From Pilatotrama ljubarskyi (taxonomy: Eukaryota; Basidiomycota; Agaricomycetes; Polyporales; Polyporaceae), in the NCBI GenBank assembly GCA_022385805.1, contig MU277762.1, positions 13,849-77,848 of the forward strand: a stretch of DNA of 64,000 nucleotides, in the 5' to 3' direction. This document shows, one piece after another, positions 21,601-33,855 of the stretch. How positions within the stretch are numbered: position 1 is the stretch's first letter; each line of letters starts with the position of its first letter. Under the pieces are notes generated by a model that did no database searches, was not told the origin of the DNA, and saw nothing but the letters and a program-made list of their open reading frames with translations. Made by a program: the position numbers and the translations under genes.

Positions 21601-21974
21601 GGGAGCCGCCTGCAAGGCCTTTTGCGTAGGTCGTGCTTGCCGCTTCGTTACTCATATTCAGATCCAGCCGACCGCGCCCGAGAGAACCGGAGACCGGAGT
21701 ACGTCTTCTGATTCATGAATGCACAACAGCGTGTACGTGCCAGGAACGGACTAGCACGGAAGACTTGCCAAAGGAGGACACATCGCCCATATCAACAAAG
21801 CGTCGTACACTTGAGAGTCCGACGAATCACCGCACAACGATGCCTCGAGGCGAACACCGAGTCCTCCGCCCACACCGTACCCGGTACTGCGATTGGTTCC
21901 GAACCCACTCTTAAGGGCCAACCATCGCGGCTCGCAGATTCTCGACCGCAGAAAACTACCGCCATATCGTTTCG

Positions 21975-23315
21975 ATGTCTCTGTCGCTCTTCTGGGACCG
22001 CGATGGCAAGTCGGCGGAGCTCCCGCCCTACCCCGACTCCTTCCAGCACTGGCAAGCGGGCGAACCTCTCGACGATAGCACGCGCGCCATTCTCGAAGAG
22101 ATCGAGCAGGCGCTGTCGCTCAAGATCACGCAGACGGACCTCCGCTCCGCAAACAACAACCTCGTGAGCACATCTGTTCGTGCTGGAGCGTCAGGATCGC
22201 TGACTCGTCGTATCTCTGCGGCTCTTTAGGTGCTCGAGATCGAGCTCGAGAACGGCAGACGGAACATCGCGCGCACATGCAATCCCGACCCAGAGGTCTC
22301 CGCCCGAGACACGGCCGCGACCACGCGGCCCGCTCGTGAGGCGGAACTCCTCAGATGGCTCAAGGCCAACGCCACAATCCCTGTCCCTGAAATTCGCTGC
22401 GTGATCGAGCCCACCCGTCCCGGCATATGGCCCATCGTCGTGATGGAGAAGATGCCGGGAAATGTCGTACTGAACGATTTCGGGAAAGCGCCGTACTCTG
22501 TCAAGGTACGTCCATCGGTGTACTACTCTTGAGCGCGCTCTGCTGACGTATCGTGCGTGCAGCTACGGAACATGCACGCGTTTGCAGACTTGCAGATCGC
22601 GTTGTTCAGGCTAAACGTCCCGCAACGTATCGGTACAGCGCGTTGCGCAGGCGGCACAATCAACGTCGTGCCATGGTGTGCGTCCGAGCCAAACATTGAC
22701 ACGCTCGAGGGATATATCGCCTCGCTGCTGGATAAAAAGCGACGCACCCTCGCATCAGAGACTGACCCCTCTGAAGACGCAAAAGCCAACGCTACGCGCA
22801 CGCTCAACCGAATCGCCGCCGAGCTCTCTTCAATCTGCTCGCGTCTCACGAGTCCAGCGCACCGTCGTTGCGTGCTGCGACACGACGACCTGGGCGCGAC
22901 GAACGTCCTCATGGGCCCAGACGGGGACATCACGGGCGTGGTCGACTGGGACTTCCAGTCTGTCGTGCCCGCCGTCCTGGCAGTCGAGTATCCACAATGG
23001 ATTCGGTACGACGGAACGTTCAGTCCGAAGTACATGGCTGCGCCAGCGGGTGGTATGGAAGTCTGGTGGTTCGTGAGCCCTCAAGATGCTGCCAGGCTCC
23101 GCGAGGAGTATGCCAAAGTGAGTGATGCACGCGTCTCCGTCCCAGAGATGCCCTGAACGTCTTCTTCGTTGCAGATCCTCCAAGAGAAAGATCGTGAGTG
23201 CTGGGACGCACTTGTCGATGGTGAACGCCTTCGACAACTCGTTGAATGGTTGTTCTCAGGGGACGATTATGCTGCCATGGAAGGATGGCTCGACAAGGTG
23301 TATACCCAGGCATGA
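21975..23315 (+). CDS. APH-fold phosphotransferase family protein
   Basis: Model: exons 21975-22163, 22230-22505, 22563-23117 and 23175-23315, all GT-AG, 386 residues. The start is the first ATG of the frame (MSLSLFWDRDG). The Brenner-type catalytic motif HDDLGATNVLM gives His262, Asp264 and Asn269. The metal-binding segment VVDWDFQSV gives Asp283 and Asp285. Between the lobes lies PVPEIRCVIEP and PIVVMEKMPG, the usual hinge of aminoglycoside/choline kinase-like proteins. These large fungal families phosphorylate small hydroxylated molecules or are of unknown substrate; antibiotic resistance is not implied. The ending is LVEWLFSGDDYAAMEGWLDK. It looks complete and functional. Confidence 0.85.
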
Positions 23316-23416
23316 CGTGCACCGGAATGACCAGAACCAAACGTGTAGAGGTAGATATTACATATATCAATGCAATAAACCGCGTTCCTCCGTCTACTCG
23401 ACGGTAAGGAGCCGCT

Positions 23417-23545
23417 TGCTACGAAGCGCTTGCCGAGAGCGAACGTTTGCGATGGCTCGCCGGATGGCTGTGGTCCGAGGAGAATGACAGCTTTGCCATG
23501 GAGCGTTGGTTCGACGAAGCACTCGCCCGGTCCGGACGCAGCGAG
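23417..23545 (+). pseudogene. Stray duplicate of the last exon of the APH-fold gene
   Basis: About 100 bp downstream of the APH-fold gene the frame CYEALAESERLRWLAGWLW, then SEENDSFAMERWFDEALA, parallels that gene's last exon (CWDALVDGERLRQLVEWLF, SGDDYAAMEGWLDKV). No other exon of the gene is duplicated here. It is probably the relic of a tandem paralogue or a partial duplication. It could in principle serve as an alternative last exon, but no acceptor in frame was found. Confidence 0.6.
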
Positions 23546-23979
23546 GCCCACTCGGTGTTCCGCATAACCCATAGTCATGACATCGTCTGCGTTCGAAAAA
23601 GCGTGCAATACAAGGGATATCGTAACTGTAGCGAACGCTGCCGCGCCCCCAACGTCGCGCGGTCTATAACAAAGCGATAAGTGCTGCTATACTACCCGCC
23701 GGTCGGCGTCTACTCGATCGGCCGGAGCATGCGTCCGCGGCGCAGGCGGAGAGGGATGAGGTTGGGAAGAAGGGACTACAGTAATTCTACGCGTCTCGAA
23801 GGGGCGTCTCTTGCCGTCTCGGTTCGTACCAAACATGCCTATGTCAATTATATGTCGTCGTATATGTCAAGAAGATCGTGAAAGAACGCGCAGCTGTCGC
23901 GGGAGGAAGCGCATGGAAGCGGAAGCGAAGGTCCGGAGAGGAATGATAGGCGGCGCCGGTAAAGTATCCGAGCGAGAGG
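23546..23979. other. Intergenic, no gene seen
   Basis: 434 bp between the exon relic and the stop of DGK1, including the DGK1 3' untranslated region. No further feature was recognised. Confidence 0.5.
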
Positions 23980-25373
23980 TTATGCGGGGCCGGTGAAAAA
24001 CTCGAGGAGCTTGAAGAAGCCCCAGATGCAGCCGCCAGAGATGATCGGGAGCGTGAGGTTGTCATCCAAGGAGCCGAGATCTAGATGCGTGGTGAGGACA
24101 TGGCGCTATGATGGTGCTGTGAAACGTACCGAGGGCCTCTGCGGTGCCAGAGATCAGACCGCAGACGGTCCCGAGCATACCGAGTCCGACCCACCTGCCA
24201 ATGGGCAGGTCCGTGGCCTGCACGAGGTCGACGCCGCGTTTGACGACCTCCGCAAGCTGTGCGGGAAGCGCTTCTTGCGCAGCGGCAGCCAAGCCTGCGG
24301 GGAGGTGGAAGTAGAGCTGGGCGTCGCGCGTGGGGGCAAAGCAGCCCCAGAAGCCGATGGCGATGGCGGCGCCGGTGAGGGAGCCGGCGATGAAACCGGC
24401 GAGGGATTTGCGGGGAGCAAGGGGAAGGCGGGCAAAGGGGACGAAGGGGAGGAGAGGGATGGAGCGGGGAAGAGGAGGCGTGTACCGGCCAAGGAGGCGG
24501 CCGACGGTAGACGCGGCGGTATCAGCCCACGACAATCTGCGGGAGGGGGGAGAGGGTCAGAGATTTATGATGTGGAGATAGGAGAACGCAAAGAGAGGGA
24601 CGTACATGAGGATGGAGACGGTGGCGATGTCGAGGGGGTATACGGAGAGGACGAAGATGACGCCGACGATGTACCAGATGACTCCATTGGTGTGTTTCTG
24701 GGCAGGACGTGAGCGGATCAGGCGCATGAAGGGGCGGAAAGACGCGTACTTTCTCGGATTCACGCATGAGGAAGCCGACGCATCGCTCGAAGAGGGACTC
24801 GAAGCGGGAGGAGCGGAGGCGGAGGATGTCGCAGGGGACGATGACGGCGAGAGCGAGAGAAAGAGCGATGACGACGTTGCGCGGATTTCCGTTGGAGGCG
24901 TAGAGATAGAGGGTGAGGAAGCCTAGGATAACGTACGGACGTCAGTGGTCCAAGTCGTGGAGCGTGGTGAGAATATTCAATTAGAGCGAACCGATGGACG
25001 AGTGGAGGGTCTTTCTGGGGATCTCCCAGTCTACGGTCTGTTGTGGAGAGCGTGCGCGACTTGCAGGACGAGCGAGGTCTGAGGAGGGACGGGAGCTCGA
25101 GCTTGGCCTCTTTCGTTGACGGAGGGGAGAGCCATTGGCGACGCCGTCGGAGGCAGGCAAGCGGGCAGCCGCTGGTCGAGGCGAGGGCGAAGAGGAGCTT
25201 TCGTGCGACTCGACGGTCATCTGTCGAGCAGGAGACTGCCTCGCGCGGAGGGAGGCGGAGGGGGAGCGGGCCTTCTGGGAGACGAACGGGATTTTTGCAG
25301 ACGAGCGGAGGCCGATGCGGGCGGGGTCGTGTGGGAGGCCAAGTGTAAAGGCGTCGTTGGCAGGGAGAGTCAT
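23980..25373 (-). CDS. DGK1: CTP-dependent diacylglycerol kinase
   Basis: Model: exons 25373-24992, 24922-24750, 24697-24606, 24536-24130 and 24080-23980, 384 residues. The first ~120 residues are Ser/Arg/Pro-rich and probably cytosolic. The rest is a multi-pass membrane domain (FLTLYLYASNGNPRNVV, GVIWYIVGVIFVLSVYPLD) with the family hallmarks LSWADTAASTVGRLLGRY, RKSLAGFIAGSLTG and the terminal DLGSLDDNLTLPIISG. Dgk1 of the ER and nuclear membrane converts diacylglycerol to phosphatidate with CTP, opposing the phosphatidate phosphatase Pah1 in lipid growth control. The first donor (gttcgc) is weak, the other junctions standard. A decayed second copy lies at 30.6-31.5 kb. Confidence 0.9.
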
Positions 25374-25410
25374 TGTGCACCACCCAACACAGCAGAAAGT
25401 GCGAGCAGAC

Positions 25411-25450
25411 GGAGGACGACGACGAGGACGACGAGGACGACGACGAGGAG
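25411..25450. repeat. GAC/GAG triplet microsatellite upstream of DGK1
   Basis: About 40 bp of GAC and GAG triplets beginning 38 bp upstream of the DGK1 ATG, probably in its 5' untranslated region (pyrimidine-rich in the sense strand). Confidence 0.75.
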
Positions 25451-26700
25451 AGGTTGGACTGGACTGAATGAATCAATGGGAGTGGCCGGCTAGCCACGTG
25501 GTACAAGCGCTCCTCCACAGTCAGCCACCTCGTACACTGCGGATGGGATATATTTGTACAGTGAATTTCACCGTTCAGTACAGTACCCAAGTGATTGTTA
25601 CGAACATTGAAATGAACTGTTTCACTGATCGGTACGATGATTGTGTGCAACGGTGAGCTTTTGCGGAACTCAATGTTTGACACGATGATCTGTGCCAAAA
25701 CCCCTACACGGCCGAGCACTCCGCAGGTGGGATTCAGGTGGAAAGCATGATTGACGGATAACAGCAGTATGAACGGTGTACCTCGGAGTGTGGAGTGTTG
25801 GCGATGTCAAACCCGGGCGAGTAAGATGTCGAGACTCGAGAGCGAGCAAGGAGTCAAGCTAGAGATGACGGCGAGAGTCCTGTCTCACATCGAAGAGTGA
25901 GGCTGTTCTAGCCAACCCCACACTTGATCAAGTGTGGTGTCGCTCCGTCCTTTCGGACTTCAAACCGACGAACGTGAGGAGGGAGCGGAGATCTGATGTT
26001 CGCTCATCGAGCTCGTACTTTTCATTATACAAGTCTTCATGTCTCCTATTCTACCGAGTCACTGCGAGCTCGAGAACGCTTATCAGCGTCCGAGGACGTC
26101 ACTGGAGTTGCCAAGTATGAGGCTGTACCGTAGCTGAGTCGTCTCGACGCGCTGCTATCGTACAGGACAAGACCGCCGCCGTGGAGTCACGATAAGTCGA
26201 CGACGCGACGGAGGAGGTACTACCAAGATCCTGACCGAACCACGTGGCGAAGCACCGCCACCAGGGAGCACCACGAAGTACTGCTAGCGTGTCACCCGTA
26301 CTATCATTACCAGTACCGTCACGAGGTGTTCAAAGCTCTGCACCTCTCGTCCTCTCAGTTTGCCCAGGCTTCAGGAAGATTCATGCAGGGGTCAAGTATG
26401 TAAGGAGTTATCGACCGACGAGGAAAAGCGGGCGGTGTTGCAGAGCACGTGACGATGGTCAACTTGAAGGCGTATGTTGGGCGCTCATGAACAAGTTGTA
26501 GCTTAGCCACCACTCGCTCGCTTGAACTTCCACCCTTGGCTGCGCTACCCTGGTACGCGAGCTCGTCTCCTTTGTACTCCCTGCATTGTCTGCTCTATTT
26601 GGCGTACCATAATCTCCTGCATTTGTGGCTAAAACTCCGAACTCATAAGCCCTTCCGATCCGCACGGTGAGTTGAATCCGATTCCTCTCTCCTCGCCATC
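25451..26700. other. Intergenic between divergent DGK1 and FunK1 genes
   Basis: 1250 bp serving as the shared upstream region of two divergent genes. It holds a perfect 20-bp palindrome (25918-25937) and no supported coding sequence. Confidence 0.5.
25918..25937. repeat. Perfect 20-bp palindrome
   Basis: CCACACTTGATCAAGTGTGG reads the same on both strands. It lies in the divergent promoter region 545 bp from DGK1 and 763 bp from the FunK1 gene. It could be a binding site for a dimeric regulator, or chance. Confidence 0.5.
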
Positions 26701-29221
26701 ATGGCTGACATTTCCCTCAATGCTACGCCTGCGCGCAGGGTTATCCTCAGCAACAATTTCTCCGCATCTCAGACTCCCAAGACCGCTACTGTCAAACGTC
26801 AACTCCGCCAGACCATGATGCACAAGTTGGTGAAATTTCCACTCGACGAGATGATGGCCGAGTTTCTACCTCCTCAAGACGGAGAACCCGACGACCAATC
26901 CTTCGACAAACTTTTTGACGCCGTGCCCACCGATAAACTTGAAGCTGACATGTACAAGGCACTGGTACGTCTGCGTTACCGCTGCTTCGTCGACCCAATA
27001 AATGACGGGCCTCCAGGTGAAAGCCGTCAATGAGAGCAAGCTGAACATCCTTGGGGAGTTCGAGTTCGTCAGCACTGAGTCAACCCCCGACAAGACAGAC
27101 CCTTTGCGAAGGAAGATTGATTGCGGCATGTACGCGAAGGGTTCTCCCCCTACCAACAACAATCGCACCGACTGGTCCAAGATCGAGCTCTCCATCGAGT
27201 GCAAGAGAACCCCCGATGCGGACGATCCGTTTGACGACGAGGACTCTACCGGAGTGCCCGGAGTGCCTTTCTCAGACCGACGCAGGGACAATCTCGGTCA
27301 AATCATGACCTACTCGACCCTCGTTTTCGAGCGTCAACAACGCACACATCATTACACGCTCATCATCTTCGGCACCAACGCGCGCATCGTCAGATGGGAC
27401 CGCTCTGGTGCCGTCTACTCTCCTGCGTTCGATTACAAGGAGCACCCCAAGAACCTGGGTCGTTTCCTTTGGCGCCTCTCCCACGCGTCTGCCGAGAAAC
27501 GCGGTCACGACTCTACCGCTTGCCGCGTTCTCCCGAACGCCGCTGACCATGCTCTCATGGAGGAATATGCGCAGAAGCAGCTATCTGAGGGCGATCACGC
27601 GCGCGAACTTTTCGCCGAATCTCTTGCCAACAGTTGGCCGCGGTGGAATCTGGCGGTCGGCACAGGCGCCGACCGTCGAAAATACCTGGTCGGCAAACCT
27701 ACCTTCATCGCGCCGGGTGTGGTGGGCAGAGGCACCCGGGGCTACGTCGCATTGGACGTCACCGACCGCCAGTGTCCCTTCTTCGTATACCTCAAGGATT
27801 GCTGGAGGATGGAACATACGCGCTCTGAGCAGGAAGGTTCCATCCTCGCCTATCTGAACGGCAAGGACGTTCGCAACATTCCGACTAAGCTTTGCCACGG
27901 TGACGTAGGCCAGCAGTGCACCGTGTCTCAGCAGATCTGGAGCCGGACCCACAAGGGTCAGGAGGTATGTCCGCTGAAGACTCACAGGCACTATCGTCTT
28001 GTCGTCAAAGAGGTGGGCCTGCCTTTGAAGAGATTCCGTAACGGGAAAGAGCTTGTACGAATATTCCTGCATTGCTTCTTCGGTGAGTGTACTTTCGGGA
28101 GATGCACAGTTTTGCTGCGTTTATTGAATCGCGCAGCCCACAAGGACGCCTACGAGAAGGCCAAGGTCATCCACCGAGACATCAGCGTCGGTAACATCAT
28201 CATGGTACCTATCATCACCCCCGATGGAGAGACGGCGTATCGCGGCCTCCTCACCGATTGGGAACTCTCGAAGCGGTTGGATCAGTACGATCTCGAGCCT
28301 AGGCACCCTGACCGAACGGTGAGGACCGCCTCGCCTCTACATATTCTCGTTTCTGATTTTCATTTCATTCAGGGTACTTGGCAGTACATGTCCATGAACG
28401 CTCTGAACAAACCTGGGAAGCAGATCGAAGTTGCAGACGAACTGGAGTCGATGTTCCATGCCCTGCTATGGTGCGCTATCCGATATCTTCCGCACAATTG
28501 TCCAAATGTCGCGGAGTTCATGGACTCGTACTTCGACGACGGCAAGACCATGGATCACGAGGTTTACTGGTGCGGTCCGGTCAAGGCTGCCGCAATAAAA
28601 AGTGGCGAAATTGACGTTATCGATGGATCGCGCCTCGTCTTTCTTCGCAAACCGCCGCCTGCCGACGCCGGAAAGGCCTCGGGACCTGCGACCCTGACGC
28701 CGAAGCCATCGGGGACCTTTAACGAACCTTACGCGGACGAGCAACGCCATCCCATCGACGCGTTCTTCACTCAGGTTCTCAAATGGTTCTCCGCCCTGTA
28801 CAGACTCCAATCTCCCGAGAACAGCGCAAAGGCTACGGGGACTACGAAGACCCTGGAGTCCGATATGGACGTCGACATGTTCCGAGAACTTGTTGTCTCA
28901 GAGCCAGAACCTTCCAGCTCCAACGATGAATCCGCCCATGAGCTCCTCAAGAAGGACGCCGATAAGCTTAAGAACCACATCTCATTTGGCCGTCTCCTGT
29001 ACTCCTGCTTCGCGGAATCGTCATGGCCCGAGAACGACAAGCAGCCCGACCAACTCGATCCGGACTATCGGCCGGATAAAGAGCAGAAGGTGCGGATGAA
29101 GAAGGGCACTGTCACGGACAGCGTCAAGAGTAGCATGAAACGCAGCGGGCTCCACGAAGAGACCTTTGAGCAGTCCGACAGCAAGCGGCCTCGCAGTGGT
29201 TCCTCTCACCCCGGAGCCTAA
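26701..29221 (+). CDS. FunK1-type protein kinase
   Basis: Model: exons 26701-26964, 27017-28082, 28137-28318 and 28373-29221 with introns of 52-54 nt, 786 residues. The N-terminal half holds the FunK1 front domain (LGQIMTYSTLVFERQ, RWDRSGAVYSPAFDY). The catalytic loop is VIHRDISVGNIIM with Asp458 and Asn463. The metal-binding motif is LLTDWELSK (Asp484), a DWE in place of DFG, as is usual in this family. GTWQYMSMNAL replaces the APE region. The C-terminal tail is Ser/Lys-rich and ends in DSKRPRSGSS, possibly nuclear. FunK1 kinases are expanded in mushroom-forming fungi and linked to multicellularity; targets are unknown. The last two introns are multiples of three, so retention would keep the frame open. 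Confidence 0.9.
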
Positions 29222-30042
29222 ATCAGAGTGTCTCGACATGTGGACGGAATCCGCTCACTCGGGGCCGCCGCACTCCCTGCTCCACTCCCCCATGAATGCT
29301 CTCGTCGACATATGCTTCCCTCCCTCTGGCGATCCGCCTGAAGTCCCTATCGATCCATCGTGACTCGCCTTGTCGCGCGAGCGTACGATGCGTCCGTACC
29401 CTCTACGTCCCAACCTCTCCAACGCAGCCCTTCCTAATGTTCGCTCTCAAACGCCTTGAACATGCTATGATCCATCATACCTCTTCCGTCCACTCTGATG
29501 CCTCCGTCGCTCATATCATAGTCGCGCTGTTACCCCATAGTGCACATCCTACCTTTCTTCCCTCATACGTATACCACTCATCTCGTCGCGATCTCACATG
29601 ATGTTACGTATGTGTTGCACCGTCCCAAATTGAACGACAAATTGTCCACAAGGAGACACCGGTTTGCAGTGCGCACGCGCCGATAGCAATGCTCGGAGTG
29701 CAACGAAAGGTTCTGCCCCGCAGAGGCAGGCCTTTGGAGATCCATTTCCGCCCGACGCTATGTAACTACTACGTAGACACTGGTTGCAGACGCGATGACG
29801 AGGATGGTTGAGACGGAGAAGGGAAGAGCAAGAGCACAAATGAGTATCGACGTCGGTTAGGTAGAGTACTTACTACAGCATTCAGCTATCTACAGTCAGT
29901 CCACACACAGAATAGCAAATTCCCCCACGACGCTCCAATACGTAGGACTTGCATAGCCCCATATAGACCTCCAACCCGACTCTGCCCATGCGAGACTGAC
30001 GGATGAGGATGAGTACCAGGAGTGGTCGATGGACGGCTCGCC
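29222..30042. other. Intergenic, no gene seen
   Basis: 821 bp containing the 3' untranslated region of the FunK1 gene. No repeat or coding sequence was recognised. Confidence 0.5.
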
Positions 30043-30575
30043 TCATGCGAAGATAGGAAATGGCTTCGACGCGTCGTCCTTCTTGCCCGCCTGCGCCGCC
30101 GCGATCGCCTTCTGCGGCGTGCGCCTCGTTCTTGCGCTCCTCCATCTCCTTCACCTTCTTCTCCAGATCCGCCGCGCTCGTCGATCCACCCGTCTTCGCC
30201 ACCTCTGCCCCGTTCGCGGTCGTGCCGTCCGCCTTCTTGCTCAACGACACGCTCTTGTGGGAACTCGGCGCGCCCACTGAGCCCGTCTCCGGCGTCGGCA
30301 TGTTCACCATCTCGCCGCTCGTCGCAAGCCCGCGGTGACATGCCGTCGGGAGGACGCGGCCCTCCGGGTGCTGGAAAGGACACGTCGCACGCGTGCAGCC
30401 AGCGCGGAACCGGCAAGGCTGCGCGAAGTGGCTGATGGCGGGCCGGCGAGCGGGGTGCGCAAATGTGCAGCCAGGACGAGTGCACGCGGCGCCATAACGG
30501 CACAGCACGGCCTTTTGCGGTTGCTGGACGGCGGGGGCGGGTGCTACGAATGTGCTGGGTTTGGGCACCTCGGCT
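30043..30575 (-). pseudogene. C-terminal remnant of a Nab2-type CCCH zinc-finger protein
   Basis: The minus-strand frame has two C-x5-C-x4-C-x3-H fingers, CRYGAACTRPGCTFAHP and CRFRAGCTRATCPFQHP, spaced as in Nab2/ZC3H14 poly(A)-binding proteins. They are followed by GRVLPTACHRGL, TPETGSVGAPSSHKS and a coiled coil ADLEKKVKEMEERKNEA. An apparent 2-bp deletion after that Ala shifts the frame; the shifted frame would finish KKDDASKPFPIFA with a stop at 30045. There is no start codon: the frame runs straight upstream into the decayed DGK1 copy. Only the last third of the parent gene was captured. The intact parent is not in this window. Confidence 0.7.
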
Positions 30576-30589
30576 GCCGGTCCCCTCAG

Positions 30590-31505
30590 TTAGGCCGCAG
30601 ACGGTCCCGAGAGTGCGAAGGCCGAAACATCTGGCATCTGCCAATGGTAAAGTCAGTGGCGTGCACTAATAGGTCGACGCCGTGTTTCACGACCTTGGCA
30701 AACTGTGCGGGGAGCGCTTCTTGTGGCAGCGGCGGCGAAGCCTGCGGGAAGGTGGAAGTCGAGCCGGGCGTCGCGCACGGGATGGAACCAGCCCCAGAAG
30801 CCGACGGCGATGGCGGCGCCGGTGAGGGAGCTGGCGATGAAACCGGCGAGGGATTTGTGGGGAGCAAGGGGAAGGCGGGCGAAGGGGACGAAGGAGAGGG
30901 GGGGGGTGGAGCGGGGAAGAGGAGGGGTGTAGCGGCCAAGGAGGCGGCCTACGGTAGACGCGGCGGTATCAGCCCACGACAATCTGCGGGTGCGTCAGAG
31001 ACTATGACCTGGAGATAGGAGAAAGCAGAGAGAGGGACGGACATGAGGATGGAGACGGTGGCAATATCGAGGGGGTATACGGAGAGGACGAAGATGACGC
31101 GGACGATGTACAGTACCAGATGACTCCATCAGTGTGTTCCTGGGCAGGACGTAAGGACAAGAGCGCGTTGATGGGAAGAGGAAGACGCGTACTTTCTCTG
31201 ATTCGCGCATGAGGAAGCCGACGCCTCGCTCGAACCAGAGCTCGAAGCGCAAGGACCGGAGGCGGAGGATGTTGCAGGGGACGATGACGGCGAGGGCGAG
31301 AGAAAGGGCGAGGACGACGTTGCGCGGATTCCCGTTGGAGGCGTAGAGATATAGGGTGAGGAAGCCTAACGCAACGTACGGACATCAGAGGGGCAGGTCG
31401 TGGAGCGTGGTGAGAATATTTAGGGCGGACCTATGGACGAGTGGAGGGTCTTTCTTGGGATGTCCGTCTACGGTCTGTTGCGGAGAGCTGGCGGTGCCGG
31501 GGAAG
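30590..31505 (-). pseudogene. Decayed second copy of DGK1
   Basis: The copy matches the DGK1 gene at 24.0-25.4 kb from the end of exon 1 to late exon 4, including introns 1 and 3, so it arose by DNA duplication and not from mRNA. Preserved text includes VGFLMRESEK, LSWADTAASTVGRLLG and KSLAGFIASSLTGAA. A 5-bp insertion near 31108 breaks the membrane segment after DGVIWY. A frameshift follows the Ala-rich stretch near 30730. Most of exon 1 and all of exon 5 are missing, and the copy ends as LGTVCGLTEGT where the Nab2-type remnant begins. No product is expected. Confidence 0.85.
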
Positions 31506-31956
31506 CTAGAGAGCACCAGCATATGTATACAAGCGTGTTTCTAGCGTCGACCTAAGGTCGTCCTCTTGTGGGCGTAAGCGGAGAGCAACGGTTGTGGAAC
31601 GGCGTATACGCACTGTCTGCCTCGCCCCCTGAAAGTGGAACTACTCGAGTTTCGGCTGAGCTACCAACACCGCCCCTGCGAGCATTTATGGCCGACGCTT
31701 GAAGAGGTAACTAAGTCCGCTCATAATGCGAAAGTGGCACGGCGACAAGCGTCGACCTTCGCCGAGTCACGCCTGCGGAATTGACCGTCACGGGCACCTG
31801 GGTCAAAAGACGAGAAACGCTGTAGTCTGCACCGCTCATTCACCCTTTGCTAGACGTCGGGTCTCTGAGACTGAGGACGCTTGAGCACGACGTAATCCAA
31901 TTCCTTTCCTGCTACAGGTACATTGCACATCACCCAGCCATTGCTTCCAGCCCCAT
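31506..31956. other. Intergenic, no gene seen
   Basis: 451 bp between the DGK1 relic and the stop of the enoyl-CoA hydratase gene. Nothing was recognised. Confidence 0.5.
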
Positions 31957-33144
<1,188 letters not shown>

Positions 33145-33855
33145 GCGGGGCTTAAGAAGCAGTAGGGCGCTGAAAGCGAGTGCGCGGTGGGAAGACGTCG
33201 ACGAGAGAGGAGGGACGGCGACCGCGTGGACGAGTGCGACGTCAGTCGAGTGTGCAGTGTCGCGGACGACGGCGAGGACGCGGGGTTATGTAGCGTGGGC
33301 GCTGCCGTAGCCGACGCCGCTCCGGTTCGGAACGTCGACGGCGGCCATGTGCCTTTGCTCGCCACCGTCATCTGCCGCCCGCTCGCCACCGTCGCCCTCG
33401 TTCTCGCCGCCACGTCTTCATCTGACCGCTCGACGTCCGGAGCTTGTCGCGCGCTGGTCAGCTGTTGGCCCCCTTTCTCATGCCGAGTGCAGCGTCGAAC
33501 GCCCTCCTCCGCGGCGCACACCGATTGGCCTGTGCGCGCGCGGCTGTGTTCTTGCACATATGCACGACCTCGGCCGCAGTCACCGGTGAGCAGGCCTAGC
33601 AGCATCCGCAGAGACATTATTATTCATAAGCGAACGCGCATCTTCGTTGCATCCTCCGGCTCTGATTCCTGCAGCATGTCCAGGCGTCGAGTACCAGCAC
33701 CGGAACGTCGGCTCGGACTGGCCTCCTACATGATCCACGAATGAGAGCTCTCATGCTGTGGTTTTGCTGGCCTATGTTACTTTCGTGGCGGATCCATGCG
33801 CTCTGCTATCTGGTCCGGATCAACTGTTTCTGGCTTATTGATCTTGTACAAAGCC
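33145..33855. other. Intergenic, no gene seen
   Basis: 711 bp upstream of the hydratase gene. Open frames on both strands here have no recognisable content. It includes the hydratase promoter. Confidence 0.5.

Noticed and set aside
24760..25719. A 319-codon minus-strand frame over DGK1 exons 1-2
   Set aside because: Different frame from DGK1. It is Arg/Pro/Ser-rich without motifs, and its length is explained by GC content.
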